The notes beneath the pieces were generated by a model that saw only the letters and a program-made list of their open reading frames with translations, was not told where the DNA came from and did not search any database. A stretch of 64,000 nt of DNA from Apus apus. Its lineage: Eukaryota > Chordata > Aves > Apodiformes > Apodidae. Shown one piece after another: positions 1 to 12,124 of the stretch (position 1 is the stretch's first letter; each line of letters opens with the position of its first letter). The stretch is from assembly GCF_020740795.1 (NCBI RefSeq), contig NC_067283.1:44009659-44073658 (forward strand), given 5' to 3'. Both the position numbers and the translations under genes were made by a program.

Positions 1-723
1 GCTTGGGGACATGATTATAATTGAACTGTTCTCCAGGAAGGGTAGATAAATACATTGCTATTTTCTGCTTCTGTTACAATACCAGAGCTTTGTATTTCAG
101 ATCCTTGAATGAGATCTTTAACTTTCCATTTTGCACAAGAAGGAGGCAATGTGTGCAACTGTTTTAAACACTTTCGAAATTTTTTAGGACCAAATACAAA
201 TAATTAAAGCATCTGATCCTAAAAAATACTTAGATCTATGCTGATTTCTATGATGAGACTCTCGAATGTCCAGGCAGTGGCATATCATGCAAGCTCCTAT
301 TTCTAAGGTGTTTCAGGCAAGACTGGATGAGATGTACTGACATTCCAATGTGAATTCAAGCTGATGTTTCCTGTGCATTACCTAAAGGTCTTTAGGAACT
401 GATGTTATATTCAGTGCCATTGTAAAGTGACAGTTGTTTGATATTTAGATGCACGAAAGTCTATGTGAGTAGATTGTGAATACTACTGTTATTGAAAGTA
501 AGGTTTAATTAAATGCAGGCCCCTCTTACTGAGAATTTTACTGAGAGTGCTTATCTCCTTTCTTTCACTTCTGCATCCCATTTACATGGAAAAACCATTC
601 TTTGCTGAGGAAGTGGCTCAAGAAGGTTTGGCTTTCGTGTAACAACCACCCAGGGGCACCACTTCCCCCTTCAGAATACAAGCGAATTATATAGCTGTAG
701 CAAAATAATACAGAAGCCAAATT

Positions 724-745
724 AAAAAAAAAAAAAAAAAAAAAA
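724..745 (+). repeat. Poly(A) tract, 22 A
   Basis: An uninterrupted run of 22 adenines. It could be a simple mononucleotide repeat or the tail of an old retroposed sequence. The DNA just upstream does not resemble a gene or SINE that I recognise, so a simple repeat is the safer call. Confidence 0.8.
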
Positions 746-3700
746 TCATTATTAGCTGCTCACGTTGCTCATGTTGCTGCTGCTGTGCTATTGTTCAGTA
801 GCTGTGTAATTGGCAAGTGTGGCTGTGACATGCAGTCTCTAGTTTGTGTGCATACTTGATGCCTATCTATTCTTCCAGGAGTTCCCAACTCCTGACCATT
901 TTGTGTTGTTACGAGTAAGATGCTTACATAGCAGTGCATCTCCAGCTGGCTCTTGGCCAAGCCTTCTCAGGGCTTGCAAAAAGCCCCTCCTTTAATGAAG
1001 TTAGTACCAGTGGAGATTGCCCCCTTCAACCATTTTCATATCCTTGGCACAAAGGAAATGCTGTTTCCTCCCTCTGGAGGATTAGGCAGCATTAAAGCTG
1101 CTCTCTCTGTGAAGATTAGCACTCTGCTGGGTGGCTGGTTTTTCTCCCCTTCCCCCCCCTTGAAGGAGTTATTGCTCCAAAGGGCTGCCCACAAGGGAAG
1201 AGCTGTACTGCAGGCTGCCTGACATCTGCTTTGTTCCTTTCGCTTTCTCTGCAAAATGCCTGCATATAAAAATTGATTTCACCTCCTGTTGTTTGGAGAG
1301 GGTGTTCCTGTTCTTGTGTCCATGCATCCCCAGCACTGTGTGGCAGCAGGTGGAGAACCGATTGTGCCGCTTCAGCTGTTGTTACACTGGGACTCCCTCC
1401 CAGTCCTGCTTGCTGAGACTGGGAAGTGGCATGGATGGCAGGCTAAGTTAGAGCAACTGTTGTCCTTGCACGTCAGGACTTCATTTGCACTGTTGACAGT
1501 TTTCCCAATTTGAGAAAACTCAGACACAAGCTTTCTGGGCCCCAGGGCGTTGAGCACACTGAACCCTCTCTTGTGCTGGTGACTGGGGAGGCAGATACGT
1601 ATCACCTTCCTGGTAGGCTTGCTCTTGAGAGATCTCAGAATATTTTGCATATGGATCCTTCTCCAAACAGAGGCGGGATGATCCTCACACACGTGTCAAA
1701 CACAAACCCCCTTTAGCTACCTTCCTCCTTATCTGCATTTTGGCTGGTGACCATGCCAGCCATTCAGTCCATTTGCTGAAACAGTCCTGGCAACAAATCA
1801 CCTAGGCATCCTTTCCTTTCCTAGACACAGTGCCTGAACAACTCTTTTTTTCCAAAAAGCAATGTGAAGAGTTTGGAGAAATGGAGGTATCCTTTCAGAT
1901 CAAATTTTGGACGTGTAAAATCTCACTGTCCTACCCAGAACCTGCCCCAGGAATTCGTCATGCCTACTGTTTCTAGGGAATTAAGATACTTTGCATCTGA
2001 AGGAGAGCTGCTTGTGCCTCCCGAGGTTGTCAGAAGCGTGGGTGTATGTATGGCTTCTGGGGCTGACAGCTCACATGCATCCTATGGGATGGCCAGAAAT
2101 GAAAAGATGGGAGAAAACTGAAGGAAAGGCCAAAGGAGCTAAAAGGGAAGCTCAGGGGTCACTTTTTAGATCAGAGGAACATAGTCCCCAGTGTGGAGTG
2201 ATTTATGTTCATCTGCATGTTAATGAACAACAATCTGTCAGGCTCCCCATGGTCCTCTTGGTCAGGATTTTCCAGAGGGCTGAAGCATGCTCCCTTATTT
2301 CTTCTTGCTGTTGAAGCTTGCTCCTGGGATAGGCAGTGCCTGTTACAGCTGGGAAATGGCCTGCCAGAACATTTGAGCTGGAAAAGTGCTGTTCTGACCT
2401 AGTAATTGGCTGAAAATAAGGGAAATGTCACCTTATATCACCTTACCTTCTTGTGTCAACAGAATGAGGAAAACAAAACAATTAATGGCTTTTTGGGATG
2501 AAAGGGAGCAGCTTTTGAATCCAGGCATTGGAAGCAATTGTTAGCTGGCACATAGTAATCCCACGTACCCCCTTCTTGCACCCCACTGGATGTCTAGAGG
2601 ACATCTCAAAACAACAACAACAAAGTGAGTTTCCTGACTGTTGAGTGGGTTGCAGGGACTCCCAAGGTGAAATGCTTCACTTCTTCTCTAGTGAACTCTT
2701 ATTCAGTGGGATTGTAAAACTACCCACATATTGGAGCTATTTCAGTGGAGAGGAAGTTGCAGCACCATATGTTGGTATTTTCTAGGGTTAAGCATTTTTT
2801 CTGTGGCAGGAGAGACCTGTCTAGTGTGAGGAGGATCAGTGCACTCCAGGTGGTGCTGCAAGAATCCTCCAGTCTCTACAACAGGCAAGGAAATATGTCC
2901 CTAAAATTGGAGTAAACATGATGTAGTGGCATGATTTGGACAAACACTGGTGTTGAACCATAGGTAATTGCAAGTGCTACGGAAAACTTTATATGAGAAT
3001 GAAAGAAAGCTGCTTTGGAAATAATTTATCACCATAAAAAGAATTATGGTGGGATTTTTTTTAGTTATGTAACTTGTGCTATGGAAATCTTAGATTTTTA
3101 ATGGACCATGCAGTAAGGCATGGCTGCTAAATAGGTCATTCTAGTTCAAAACTTAAAAAGGACTGTTGCAGAACTAGAGGAGTAGAGCAAGGATGAAATG
3201 TGTCAAAAATAAGAGTCCAGAAAAGAGGTTAAACTGGAATTTTGAAAGTGACTCTTGGGGTCTGCTTTTGAATCTTGCTGTAAGATTCTTTTTGTAAGTG
3301 TCTTTTTGGAGCCATTTAGCCTCTATAGCTTCATGCCTTTGCCTGAAAATTAGATGTAACAATAATACTAGTACAGGTCTTCTCTCAGTCTTGTACCCAA
3401 AGCTACTTCTGTTGACATTCTCTGGTACAGCACTTGCTTTTGCCATCCAGGACAGACCATAGCTAGCCTGGCCTTGGGACCAGATTTTTTGTTGGTATAT
3501 TGAATTAATATCTTTAAGCCTAGGTCTGGGACTTGTCTGCACTTGCTGGTGAAATAGAATAATGAAGCAGTTCAGCTAATAGTGAGACTAGAAGCAGGTG
3601 CAGGTATCTGTAATCTGGCAGCTTTAAAGGTTTGGTTTTGTGCCTTCAGAGCTCTTCAGTTGGTGGAGATGTGAATCACTCAGTGTCACAAAACTCTGAT

Positions 3701-6268
3701 GACCCTTTTCCCTTGTTGCTCCTGCATATCTGTGCAGTACTTTCCAAACATAATTTGTATAAACTGTAAGGATATTCCCTAACCCTCAGAAGTCTCCAAA
3801 GCAGAAGACAGTTTTTATTTTCTTTTTTTGTTTGTTTGTTTTCTTCTTTTTTTTTTTTTTTAATATATTTATTGCTGAATCTACGCTGTGTCATCTTGCT
3901 TCTGCCTCTGTTCCTCTCTAGGTCCCTCAGGCAGCTCCAGGAGCTTCGACTTCATGCCTTCCTTGGCTGCATGGCTGTATGAGCTGTGGGGAAGAGCTGA
4001 TGGGTGAAGGTCAGCCTGAGGATTGGTGTCTACTCTGGGCTGTAATACTGAGACAGTGCTACTGAAAGACTGCATTTTGGTGGTGAAAAATTAGGGTGGG
4101 GGGAAGTGAATGAGAAGTGGGGTGAAACAGAAAGGAGAGGAACATTTTCAGCCTGGGAGGGTGAACAGCAAATTCCACTTCTAGGAGGGGGATTTCCAGG
4201 ATGTAAAGTTGGAGAGATCAGAAAGAGGGGAAAAAGAGAAATGAAGGACAAAGACAAATTATGAAAGGAGGGAAGCAACGGATTAAATTATACTTGAGAT
4301 GGTAGAAAGAAGGAGAAGGTATTAAGGCTGTAGAAAAAAAGAGGCTGACCTTGGAGGAGAGGGAGAAGTAGAGATGACAGTTGAGAAGTGGGGAGCAGAG
4401 GTGAAAAGGAGAGCCAGTTATCTGCATTGCAACCCAAAAGTGCTTAATCAGCTCTTGGAGATGAGAGGCACTTGGTCAGATACTACTGACAGTACAGCTG
4501 TGGCAGTGAGGCTTCAGAACCTGCCTTGTGTGCCTGACTTTGGATCAGGGCAGGTTTCACAGCCTTGATGCTTCTCTGAGCTGCTGTCGGGCACCAAGGT
4601 GGAACTGCAGCAGCATGTCCCTGCTGGTTGTAGCATGGGGGAGAGGCAGGAGAGGGAACTCAGATAATGACTACTTCTTGCCCTGATATATAAAGTTTGC
4701 TGCTATAACAGACTTTGCTTCACTCCTACACACAATGTGCTCAATCGCTTGATTTTTATGTAACAGGAAGCACTGAAGAATATGATTCTGCCAGGCAGAG
4801 GGCAGAAAATTTTGCTATTAATGGTAGGAGAGAGGGAAAGGGGCTTCATATACAGGAAGCGTTTCACTGGAACAAAGCTGAAACAGATTTTTAAATTATT
4901 ATTATTTCAGTATTTTAAAGGCTTGTGGGTTTCCATATATATCTGGAAGGTGTCTCTCGAAGTGTGAACACCTAGGATCTTGCAGGCATGAAAATTAAAT
5001 TTGTTGCACTGACAATGTTTTCTGTACCTGGATACTTGATGAGTTCATATTTTCTGGCACAAGGTAAATTAGGCTACAATGGGCTTGGAACTGAAACTAT
5101 AGAGGAGGGTATAAAAAAACATCTCCTGTTTCTCCTGTCACTGCTTATGGGTCAGTCAAATGTGATTAGGAAGCAAAGACACTGCAAAGACCTTTCTTAA
5201 TACCTTGCTAATGAAGCTTGACTGTGGAAGGGCCTGTCCCCATCTCTGGCCTTCCCAGCTGCTTCCCTCTTGGCTGCCAGTCTTCCTTCACAACTCAGAA
5301 GCAGGAGTTTCCCTTTAGTTACCAGCCCTGTCTTTTGTTTCTCTAGATACAGACCAAGGTTCTGCCTTTTCTCTTTGCACTTGAGCTGGTCATGATGATA
5401 ATGAGGTCCCAGATGTTTCTGTACCTATCTGGTCTACTCAGCCCTCTGTTTGAAAGCTCATTTTGAATAGGTGTCTGTTTCCCTGATCCTGTGGGGCCAT
5501 CCTTGAAATGTCTCTGCTGATTCCTTCTATTTAATCAGTTAGCAACTGTAAGAAATGCGAGTTGTGCAGGAAGGAAACAAGGAAAGCTGGATAGCTGATA
5601 CTTGAAGGAGTGCTCTGAGATCCTCTGCTGAAAGGTGTTCTGGAGGCTCAAGGTGTTAATGTTGTGCACTTGGCAGTTTAAAAGAGGATATGGGTGAATT
5701 TCCTGTTTGATAGCAAGATTACCAAGAAGCAGAGGCTGTGATCAGAGAGCTTTCCGTGGTCACCAGGTTGCCTTTGCACAGCGCTGTGCTCCAGCCTGTG
5801 TGCACCGGGTAGAGCTGCTCCTCACTGGCAGCAGAAAGCTGCCCACAAAGCACCTCTCAGGACCAGGGCCTGTGACACATAAGGAGCCCCTTTCCTGGTT
5901 AGCTGGAGAATTACTCTGTGCTGAATGCCTAGAGTAGCCATGCTGTATGAGGGAAGGGCTGTGGAAACTGCCACCTTTGAGTAAGTGTTCGTGGCTCTCA
6001 CTGAATTGCACTGGACACATAAATACCCTGAACCAGACCTGCAGAAGCTTCACTGCTTGGAGTTTCTCATTTGTCATTACATTTTCATAGTGCTGTATTG
6101 CAGGGACTCCTGCCTTCATCTATCAGTGTTACATTTGGTATCTATCATGAGTAGCCTGAGCTGGTGGCAGGAGACCAGTGAGAAGATTTTTGTCCTGGAA
6201 ATCTACTGGTGAGAAACCTACCAATACAGTTAAATAGCCACAAATAATGAATCAGTCTGAACATTAAG

Positions 6269-6295
6269 AAAAAAAAAAAAAAGACAAAAAAAAAA
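6269..6295 (+). repeat. Interrupted A-rich tract
   Basis: A run of 14 A, then three other bases (GAC read with its A), then a run of 10 A. This is simple low-complexity DNA in the upstream flank. No adjoining retroposed gene was recognised. Confidence 0.75.
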
Positions 6296-9200
6296 GACTG
6301 AAAAATGAGATGTATTCTTGCACACGGCTAATATTATTTGGGAATTAGAGGTGGTTCTTTAAATACATGTTTTAAATGTGGTTGGCATAGATGTTTAAGT
6401 ATGAAGAATAAAAGATGAAGGTGGGTGTTTTTATACTGAATAGCAATGATGTATCTGCACCACTGCAGAACCATTACCAAATTGTCAGGCTGAGTAGAAG
6501 AGAATGGCACTTGCATTTCATTTTGGCTCTCACAGGGCAACACCCCTTGTCTAAGGCCTCGAGTCCAGTCTAACTCCTGCACGTTTGATCTTGCTCCCAT
6601 TGAAACTGGCGGGAAACTACTTATCAGGGAAAGCAGACCACAGGACTGGGAGCCAGGGTGGGTATATTCAACTTAAAAGGGTGCAGTATATGGTTTTTCC
6701 CTGTTCAAGTATCAAGCACTGTAAAAGGGGTCTTCCTTATCATTCAGCAGCAGATCTGAGGAACAGGCTCATGTTACTCTGTTATTTTCTAAATCTGCAA
6801 AAGCAGCACAGGCTGCCTTTTGGCCAGATGAGCGGTGGAACAGCTCTACTCCTCTGCAGATGTAGTGCTGTTGTACCAATGGTTTCCAGTGGGAAATTCC
6901 ACCCACCACCCACCTTGCCAAAAGACAGCTTGGAGGAGGAGAAAATAAATCCTGTGATGATGGTGGATCTTTCCCATTGAAACAACAGCAAGCAGGGAAA
7001 TCCACCAAGCTGTTAGTCATGCATTTTATACAGATATATAGAGCATAGTATATGTGAGTGTGTGTGTATATATATACAAACACATATAAAAAACCCTATC
7101 TTGCACTAACACTATCTGTATAAAGCATCATCAGTATCAGGTGTCAGAATAATAAGAAAAGTAGCTCATGGAATATAAATGTATATCCAGCAGAAATTGG
7201 CCCAGCAGGACATTTTGCTAATAATCCTTGCACTTAGTTTTCATGAAAGATATTAAGATAAGTGTGCCTAGAAAACAGATTGTACCTCTTTAAATGAGCC
7301 TCCTTTCTCTGTAGCCCTCTGAAGCCTAGAGGGTATTTGTAATCATCTTTAAATGGTGCTTGTTAAAAATAAGTGAAATCAAAGGGTATTTTGGGATGTA
7401 GCTTTTTCTTTAAATACATTCCTTGTAGGTGGGGAAATCTACAATTTTTTGCAGATGCTCAAGCTCCATTAATGTGTCTTTATGTGCAAGTTTACACGGT
7501 GATATCATCTAACAAAATGGTGTAAAAAAAGATAATTGATTTTTAGTGGTTCCTAAAATGCAGAGCACAAGTATGCCACAACTGTTGTGAGTATGGAAGT
7601 GTGAAAATTTTCTTGAGAAGTAAGTCAGAGGAAGCTGTGATTCTGACCACTTTTAAGTGTTTAATACCCTGCATGTGCATCCAGGGAATTTATAATCTTC
7701 CATAAATGCAGCACATATCTTCAGAAAACGTATGCCCTTAGCCTCTTATCAAAGATTAAGATATGGAGCACCAGATCTTCAAATGTACTGTGACTGTGGG
7801 TGAGATCCTACTTAATGTTTAAAAATGTTATGAACATGTGCAATATTCTTCTGAAAAGCAGAAAAGCATATGGAGTTGGAATGTTGATAGAGCAAAGTCT
7901 TTGCTGCAGTTTGGAAAGGGGAGATTATGGCTTTGTTTTTAAATGAGACACTCCCTGGGCTAAACTAATTGCTGGTGTAACTGCAAAAGTCAGCATAGTA
8001 AACTGGTCTTCAAGATTACTTCAGTTAAGAAATTGCACCGAGGATTTTATGCCCATAAATGCATTTTGGGGACCATGTTTTATACACTCATTTTCCTCCT
8101 TAGAATTGGAGTGTTTATTCTTCTGTGTTTGTTTGATGGTAAGTTATTTGAAAGCTAATTGCAACAGTGCTTTAGTACTTGAGACCAAGTGGAATTTAGC
8201 CTCTAGTACCATAATCAATGAAAGCAGAAGAATTTTTCAGAGCAGAACTCTCTCCAGTCAGTCCCCTTGAGGAGAGAGGCAGTATTCTGTAAGCAAGGCT
8301 CTATTTCTCAGGCTGTTTTCCCCACAAAGGCTTCCATGAGCAGCAAATGTGCCTTCAGTAATCAAATGTGCGTTAATTAGTCCTGAACTCTGCTCAACAT
8401 GGTATCAGTGTTCAAAAAGTAGAGATGCTTCTTTCTGATGAAGGAAATGCAACTTTCATTTGTGTTTTGGGTCCTTGCCTCTGGTGCTTGGGCAGAAGCA
8501 AGCTTTGAGGGCTAGTGTGAGCAGAAATGTGAAAGTACAATGAGATTCGCAAAAAAAAAAAAACCAGCCCTTCCTTAAAATCCATACAGAATCCACCATT
8601 ATCAGATATATGTAAAATTACACTGTCCCTTCACTTTGATTTCCCCCCCCTAAATTAACTATAGTCATTAGTATGTTTCCCCAAGCAGTTCTTCAATGAT
8701 GCATGCTTCTTTCCAGCTGATTTTATTTAAGATGCAACTTCTAATTCCCCAGTGTCTCTTCAGAGATGTAATACATCTACAAACCATCCTTCAGAACAAG
8801 GGAGAGAATTTCTCTCCATACTCCTCTCTCGAAGTGCAGACGTTTCCATCTTCCCCAGCCAAATGCTGCCTGCACAGTGAGGATTTCCATGGGATCAAAA
8901 AATGGGGTTATCTAGCAACTTCCCCAAAAAGTAAGACCAGTAGCAGTGCTCTTGGCTAGAGCATCCCCCTTGCCCACAAACTTCTGTGCTCTGGGATCTG
9001 GCATTAATGATAGTTGTACCCCAAAGGGCTGCTGTCATGTCGCAACAAAGAGGCACTGCCTGGTGCAATTAAATTGGTCGTCACAGTAACTTGGACCATG
9101 TCTCCCCCTGCATCAGTACCTCTCCTTGTGCTTTTTAGGTGAGCTGCACCATCTCCAGCAATAGCTCATGTCAAGCTGCATCCCAGCCCGGCAGGTCTGG

Positions 9201-11680
9201 GCTAATTCTCAACCGCGACTGCTCTGGAATCCCATTAGTGAAAGAATGAGCTGTTTCTTCCTGCCTTAACTGCACAGTGCTTTGTTCAAATATTGAATGC
9301 TTGGGACCAGGGTTTTGAAATATTGATAGAGGAGAAAGCACAGGCTGTCTCGGTCAAGCCTCGTGCCAGGCTTTATTCAGCCGTCTTGGCGTGTGTGGGG
9401 CCTGTGGGGGAAGAGAAAAGGTCAGTGTGGCTGCCTTTCGAGGAGAAGGGTGGGGCTGGGGAGGTGGCTGGCTGTCAGCAGATCATGTAGGAGATGTTTG
9501 CTGGGATGAGATCACCCATGACTTGGCAAAAGTAACGCCCAAATGCATTGACTCCTTGCGCCGTCTTGACTTCAGCAGACCATGAAGCCCACCTCTGTGC
9601 TGTGCAGGATTTTCTCTCCAAAACTCCTGGGGCTCTGCCACCCTTTGCATGTAAGAGTGGTTTCAGCCAAAACTGTTTGGAAGAGAAAAAAAACTGAGCA
9701 TGCAAATAATGTTCTTGAGTCTTCTATTGATCTTCAAGTGTGCTGAATGGTCTCCCTTTCCCTCTTCTGTTAAATCTCTCCCTGAAGGCCACTCTTCTGT
9801 TTATGCCTTAGTGACGACAAATGTACAACCCGTGCATTTCTCAGTGATTTTTAAAATAGGAAGCTTTCTGATTTATTGGTTTGATATAAAACTATCTCAG
9901 TGACCCTGGGGATCCATGTGAAGTTTCGGAGCCGTGGGGAAAGGGTCCTGTGTATTTCTGTTGTCTCTTGCACAGCACTAAGCTCTGCGGGCAGCTCTCC
10001 CAATACGCCAATTCCACCATACGACTGAGGAAAGGAGCAAGAGTGCTCTGCCTTGATGGCAGCAGATTGGTGAATTTCCCTGGAGGTTTTCTGAGCTGTG
10101 ACAATCATGGGGACTGGCATGGTGGCGATGGAAGCAGAGAGTCCTTGCTCAAACATTACCATTTCCTTGGGGAGAGCATGGGCCATGTGGGAGTATTTCC
10201 ATACCCCAAGCAGCAGGCAGTGCTTTGCCGTGGGTCAGACCACACAGGTTTTGAAGAAACGTGGCAAAGCTACACTAGCTGTCTTTCATAGCCTTGTTTT
10301 CTAGAAATGTAAATGACGACAGCGGAATTTTAACTCTTCCATATGCTGCTTTGTGTTTTCTGTGCTCTTTTAGGATGATGAGAACTTTGGACATTTCACC
10401 ACCATGGTCTTGGCATGAGCTATAGCACATCGGTGGCAGGGAGAGACGCCAGGGCCCTGGGAACCTCTGGTTGTGTGTAGACACTACATTCCCTTAATGG
10501 CAAGCAGTAAGAGTAAAGCACTTGGCTTTGGCTGATGGTGCTTTTTTTTTCTTTTTCTCATTTTTCTTTTTTACATGATTTCCTCTGCTATGAGAAATGA
10601 AGATGTTGCAAACAACCCATCTGCGTTTTTGCAACACCTCCTCTGTTCCTTGATTATTATAGTTTGTTGATGACCCTTTGTATGTTTGTTATATTTTCAA
10701 GTGTTTCTGGTTTGTGCCACTCTTCTCTTCCATCTCCTCCCTGCCCCCCCTGTTTGCTTTACAGTATTTGGAAGAGCTTGAATGCTTTTCTTTTACCTCC
10801 TTTTTTCACGTTAGGAACATGAGTTTTTATCTTTTTGTGCTTTGCTGAGAATTTTTTTCATCTTCAGTCTCTCAAAGGGAGCTTCTTCACCATGTCCAAC
10901 AGCTTGTTGGTTTAAATTCTGTTGTTATCTTTTGAGGGGTTTGCTAACAGAAATGCGGTTAAATCGAAAATGATACTTTTAAGGTGGAGATATATTCCTT
11001 ATCTGTTTGAATGACTTGTTACCCTGCCAGAGGGAGAGAGGAAGCAGCTCAGTGTGGTTGGCAGGATTTAGGGAAGGGCCTTGGCTTAGTGGCCACTTCT
11101 TGCCTTGTTTTTTCTGCATGGGTAGGCTGGCCCACGGGCTCTGGTGGGACTTCTCTGTGTCTTTAGGAGGCAAAAGACAAAGCATCCTGCTTTCCCTCTT
11201 CCGTGATGAAGGAACCTGCTGTCAGTCTCTCTCTGGGCTTGCTGTGAGAAGGGAAGAGAAAGCAATTGTTTTGAGTTTTATTTCCTCACTGCAGCCCACA
11301 GATGGGGTTCCAGCCACGCTGAGGCCAGTGAGATGACGAGCTGCTGGTGCCCACTCCTGCTGGTGCACTGCTGGCCAGAAGGCTCACCTGCTCTTTGCCC
11401 ATTAGTGCCAGTTTGGGCACTGCCCCCGTGGCTAAGGAGACCCTGCTGGCCAGGGGCCATGTGTATGTGTAGGATCAAGAGCTTCTTGCAACAAGTTCCT
11501 TTTTACTGACAACAAAAGGACATGTCTTCAGCATGTCTTTTTCTGCTGCACCCAGTAGGTACAACAGTGGCTTGCTTAGCTGCCACACAATAGACACTCA
11601 GGTTTCACTTGAATTTTCAAGGTTGTTGGAAGTGCCTTTATTATTTTTATCTCCTCCCTTTCCCCTTTTCTTCTGCATAG

Positions 11681-11749
11681 ACATGCCAGCCTCCAGCAGT
11701 GCTGGAAAAAGAGGAAAGAAGAGGAGAAAAAAAGAAAAGGCCACGCAAG
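11681..11749 (+). other. Exon-like purine-rich segment upstream of the promoter
   Basis: A 69-base, strongly purine-rich segment preceded by a long pyrimidine tract ending in TTCTGCATAG and followed by a good donor, CAAG|GTATGC. It contains an ATG at 11683 and reads as a short basic Lys/Arg-rich peptide. If spliced to SH3BP5 exon 2 (14301), the frame from this ATG hits TGA two codons into exon 2, so it cannot be a coding first exon for SH3BP5. It could be a non-coding upstream exon used by a distal start site, or chance. Confidence 0.25.
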
Positions 11750-11922
11750 GTATGCTTAGCATTTCCCTCCACCTGAAACTGCTCCTTCTGGTTCCACGCA
11801 CTGCAGCAGCAGAGAAGGAGAGTTAATAAAGGAAACCCCGCAATTTTGCGCTCCTTTCCTCCTTGCGGTGCAAACGCACAAAGAGACTGAGGGAAAGAGG
11901 GAGGGAGGGGTTTCCCCCGGGA

Positions 11923-11930
11923 GGCGGGGC
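11923..11930 (+). promoter_or_regulatory. GC box (Sp1-type site)
   Basis: GGCGGGGC, a match to the core Sp1/KLF binding site, about 115 bases upstream of the start codon inside the CpG island. Such sites are common in GC-rich DNA, so function is inferred from position only. Confidence 0.5.
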
Positions 11931-11947
11931 CGGGCCGGGGCGGCCCC

Positions 11948-11989
11948 GGAGCCGGAGCAGGAGCAGGAGCCGGAGCCGGAGCCGGAGCC
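11948..11989 (+). repeat. Hexanucleotide repeat GGAGC[C/A], 7 units
   Basis: Seven tandem units: one GGAGCC, two GGAGCA and four GGAGCC. It lies in the predicted core promoter or 5' UTR of SH3BP5. Being a pure, GC-rich short tandem repeat, it is a candidate for length polymorphism between individuals. Confidence 0.85.
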
Positions 11990-12013
11990 GGCGGCAGCGG
12001 CGGGCGAGCGGGA

Positions 12014-12037
12014 GGCAGCGGCAGCGGCAGCGGCAGC
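12014..12037 (+). repeat. Hexanucleotide repeat GGCAGC, 4 units, in 5' UTR
   Basis: Four perfect GGCAGC units end 6 bases before the SH3BP5 start codon. Together with the 11948-11989 repeat they make most of the predicted 5' UTR repetitive and likely structured in RNA. Confidence 0.85.
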
Positions 12038-12043
12038 CGGGCC

Positions 12044-12124
12044 ATGGATGCGGGCGGCAGGCGCGGCCGCACCGCCGAGGAGGGCCCGCGGCCGGAGGAG
12101 GAGGAGGTGGATCCCCGCATCCAG
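12044..12124 (+). CDS. SH3BP5: SH3BP5 exon 1 (coding part), residues 1-27
   Basis: Starts [10 protein letters not shown] and ends [10 protein letters not shown], followed by donor CAG|GTGAGG; the intron is in phase 0. ATG at 12044 has G at -3 and at +4, and no ATG occurs between about 11755 and it, so it is the natural start. The acidic stretch (E18-E21) is shorter than the Glu-rich N-terminus I recall for mammalian SH3BP5. The VDPRIQ end is the conserved entry into the coiled-coil domain. Confidence 0.93.

Larger units (their letters stand above)
1..11680. other. Upstream flanking DNA without a supported gene
   Basis: Open frames here are short, lack family resemblance and overlap each other on both strands, as expected by chance in AT-rich vertebrate DNA. 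I see A- and T-runs, a few short GT/AT stretches (for example near 7058-7084) and no recognisable CR1 copy. Distal regulatory elements of the downstream gene may lie here, but nothing in the sequence identifies them. No tRNA or rRNA gene was recognised by eye. Confidence 0.6.

Noticed and set aside
5760-6119. 119-codon open frame on - in the upstream flank
   Set aside because: No homology, no splice or promoter context, and overlapping + strand frames of similar length.
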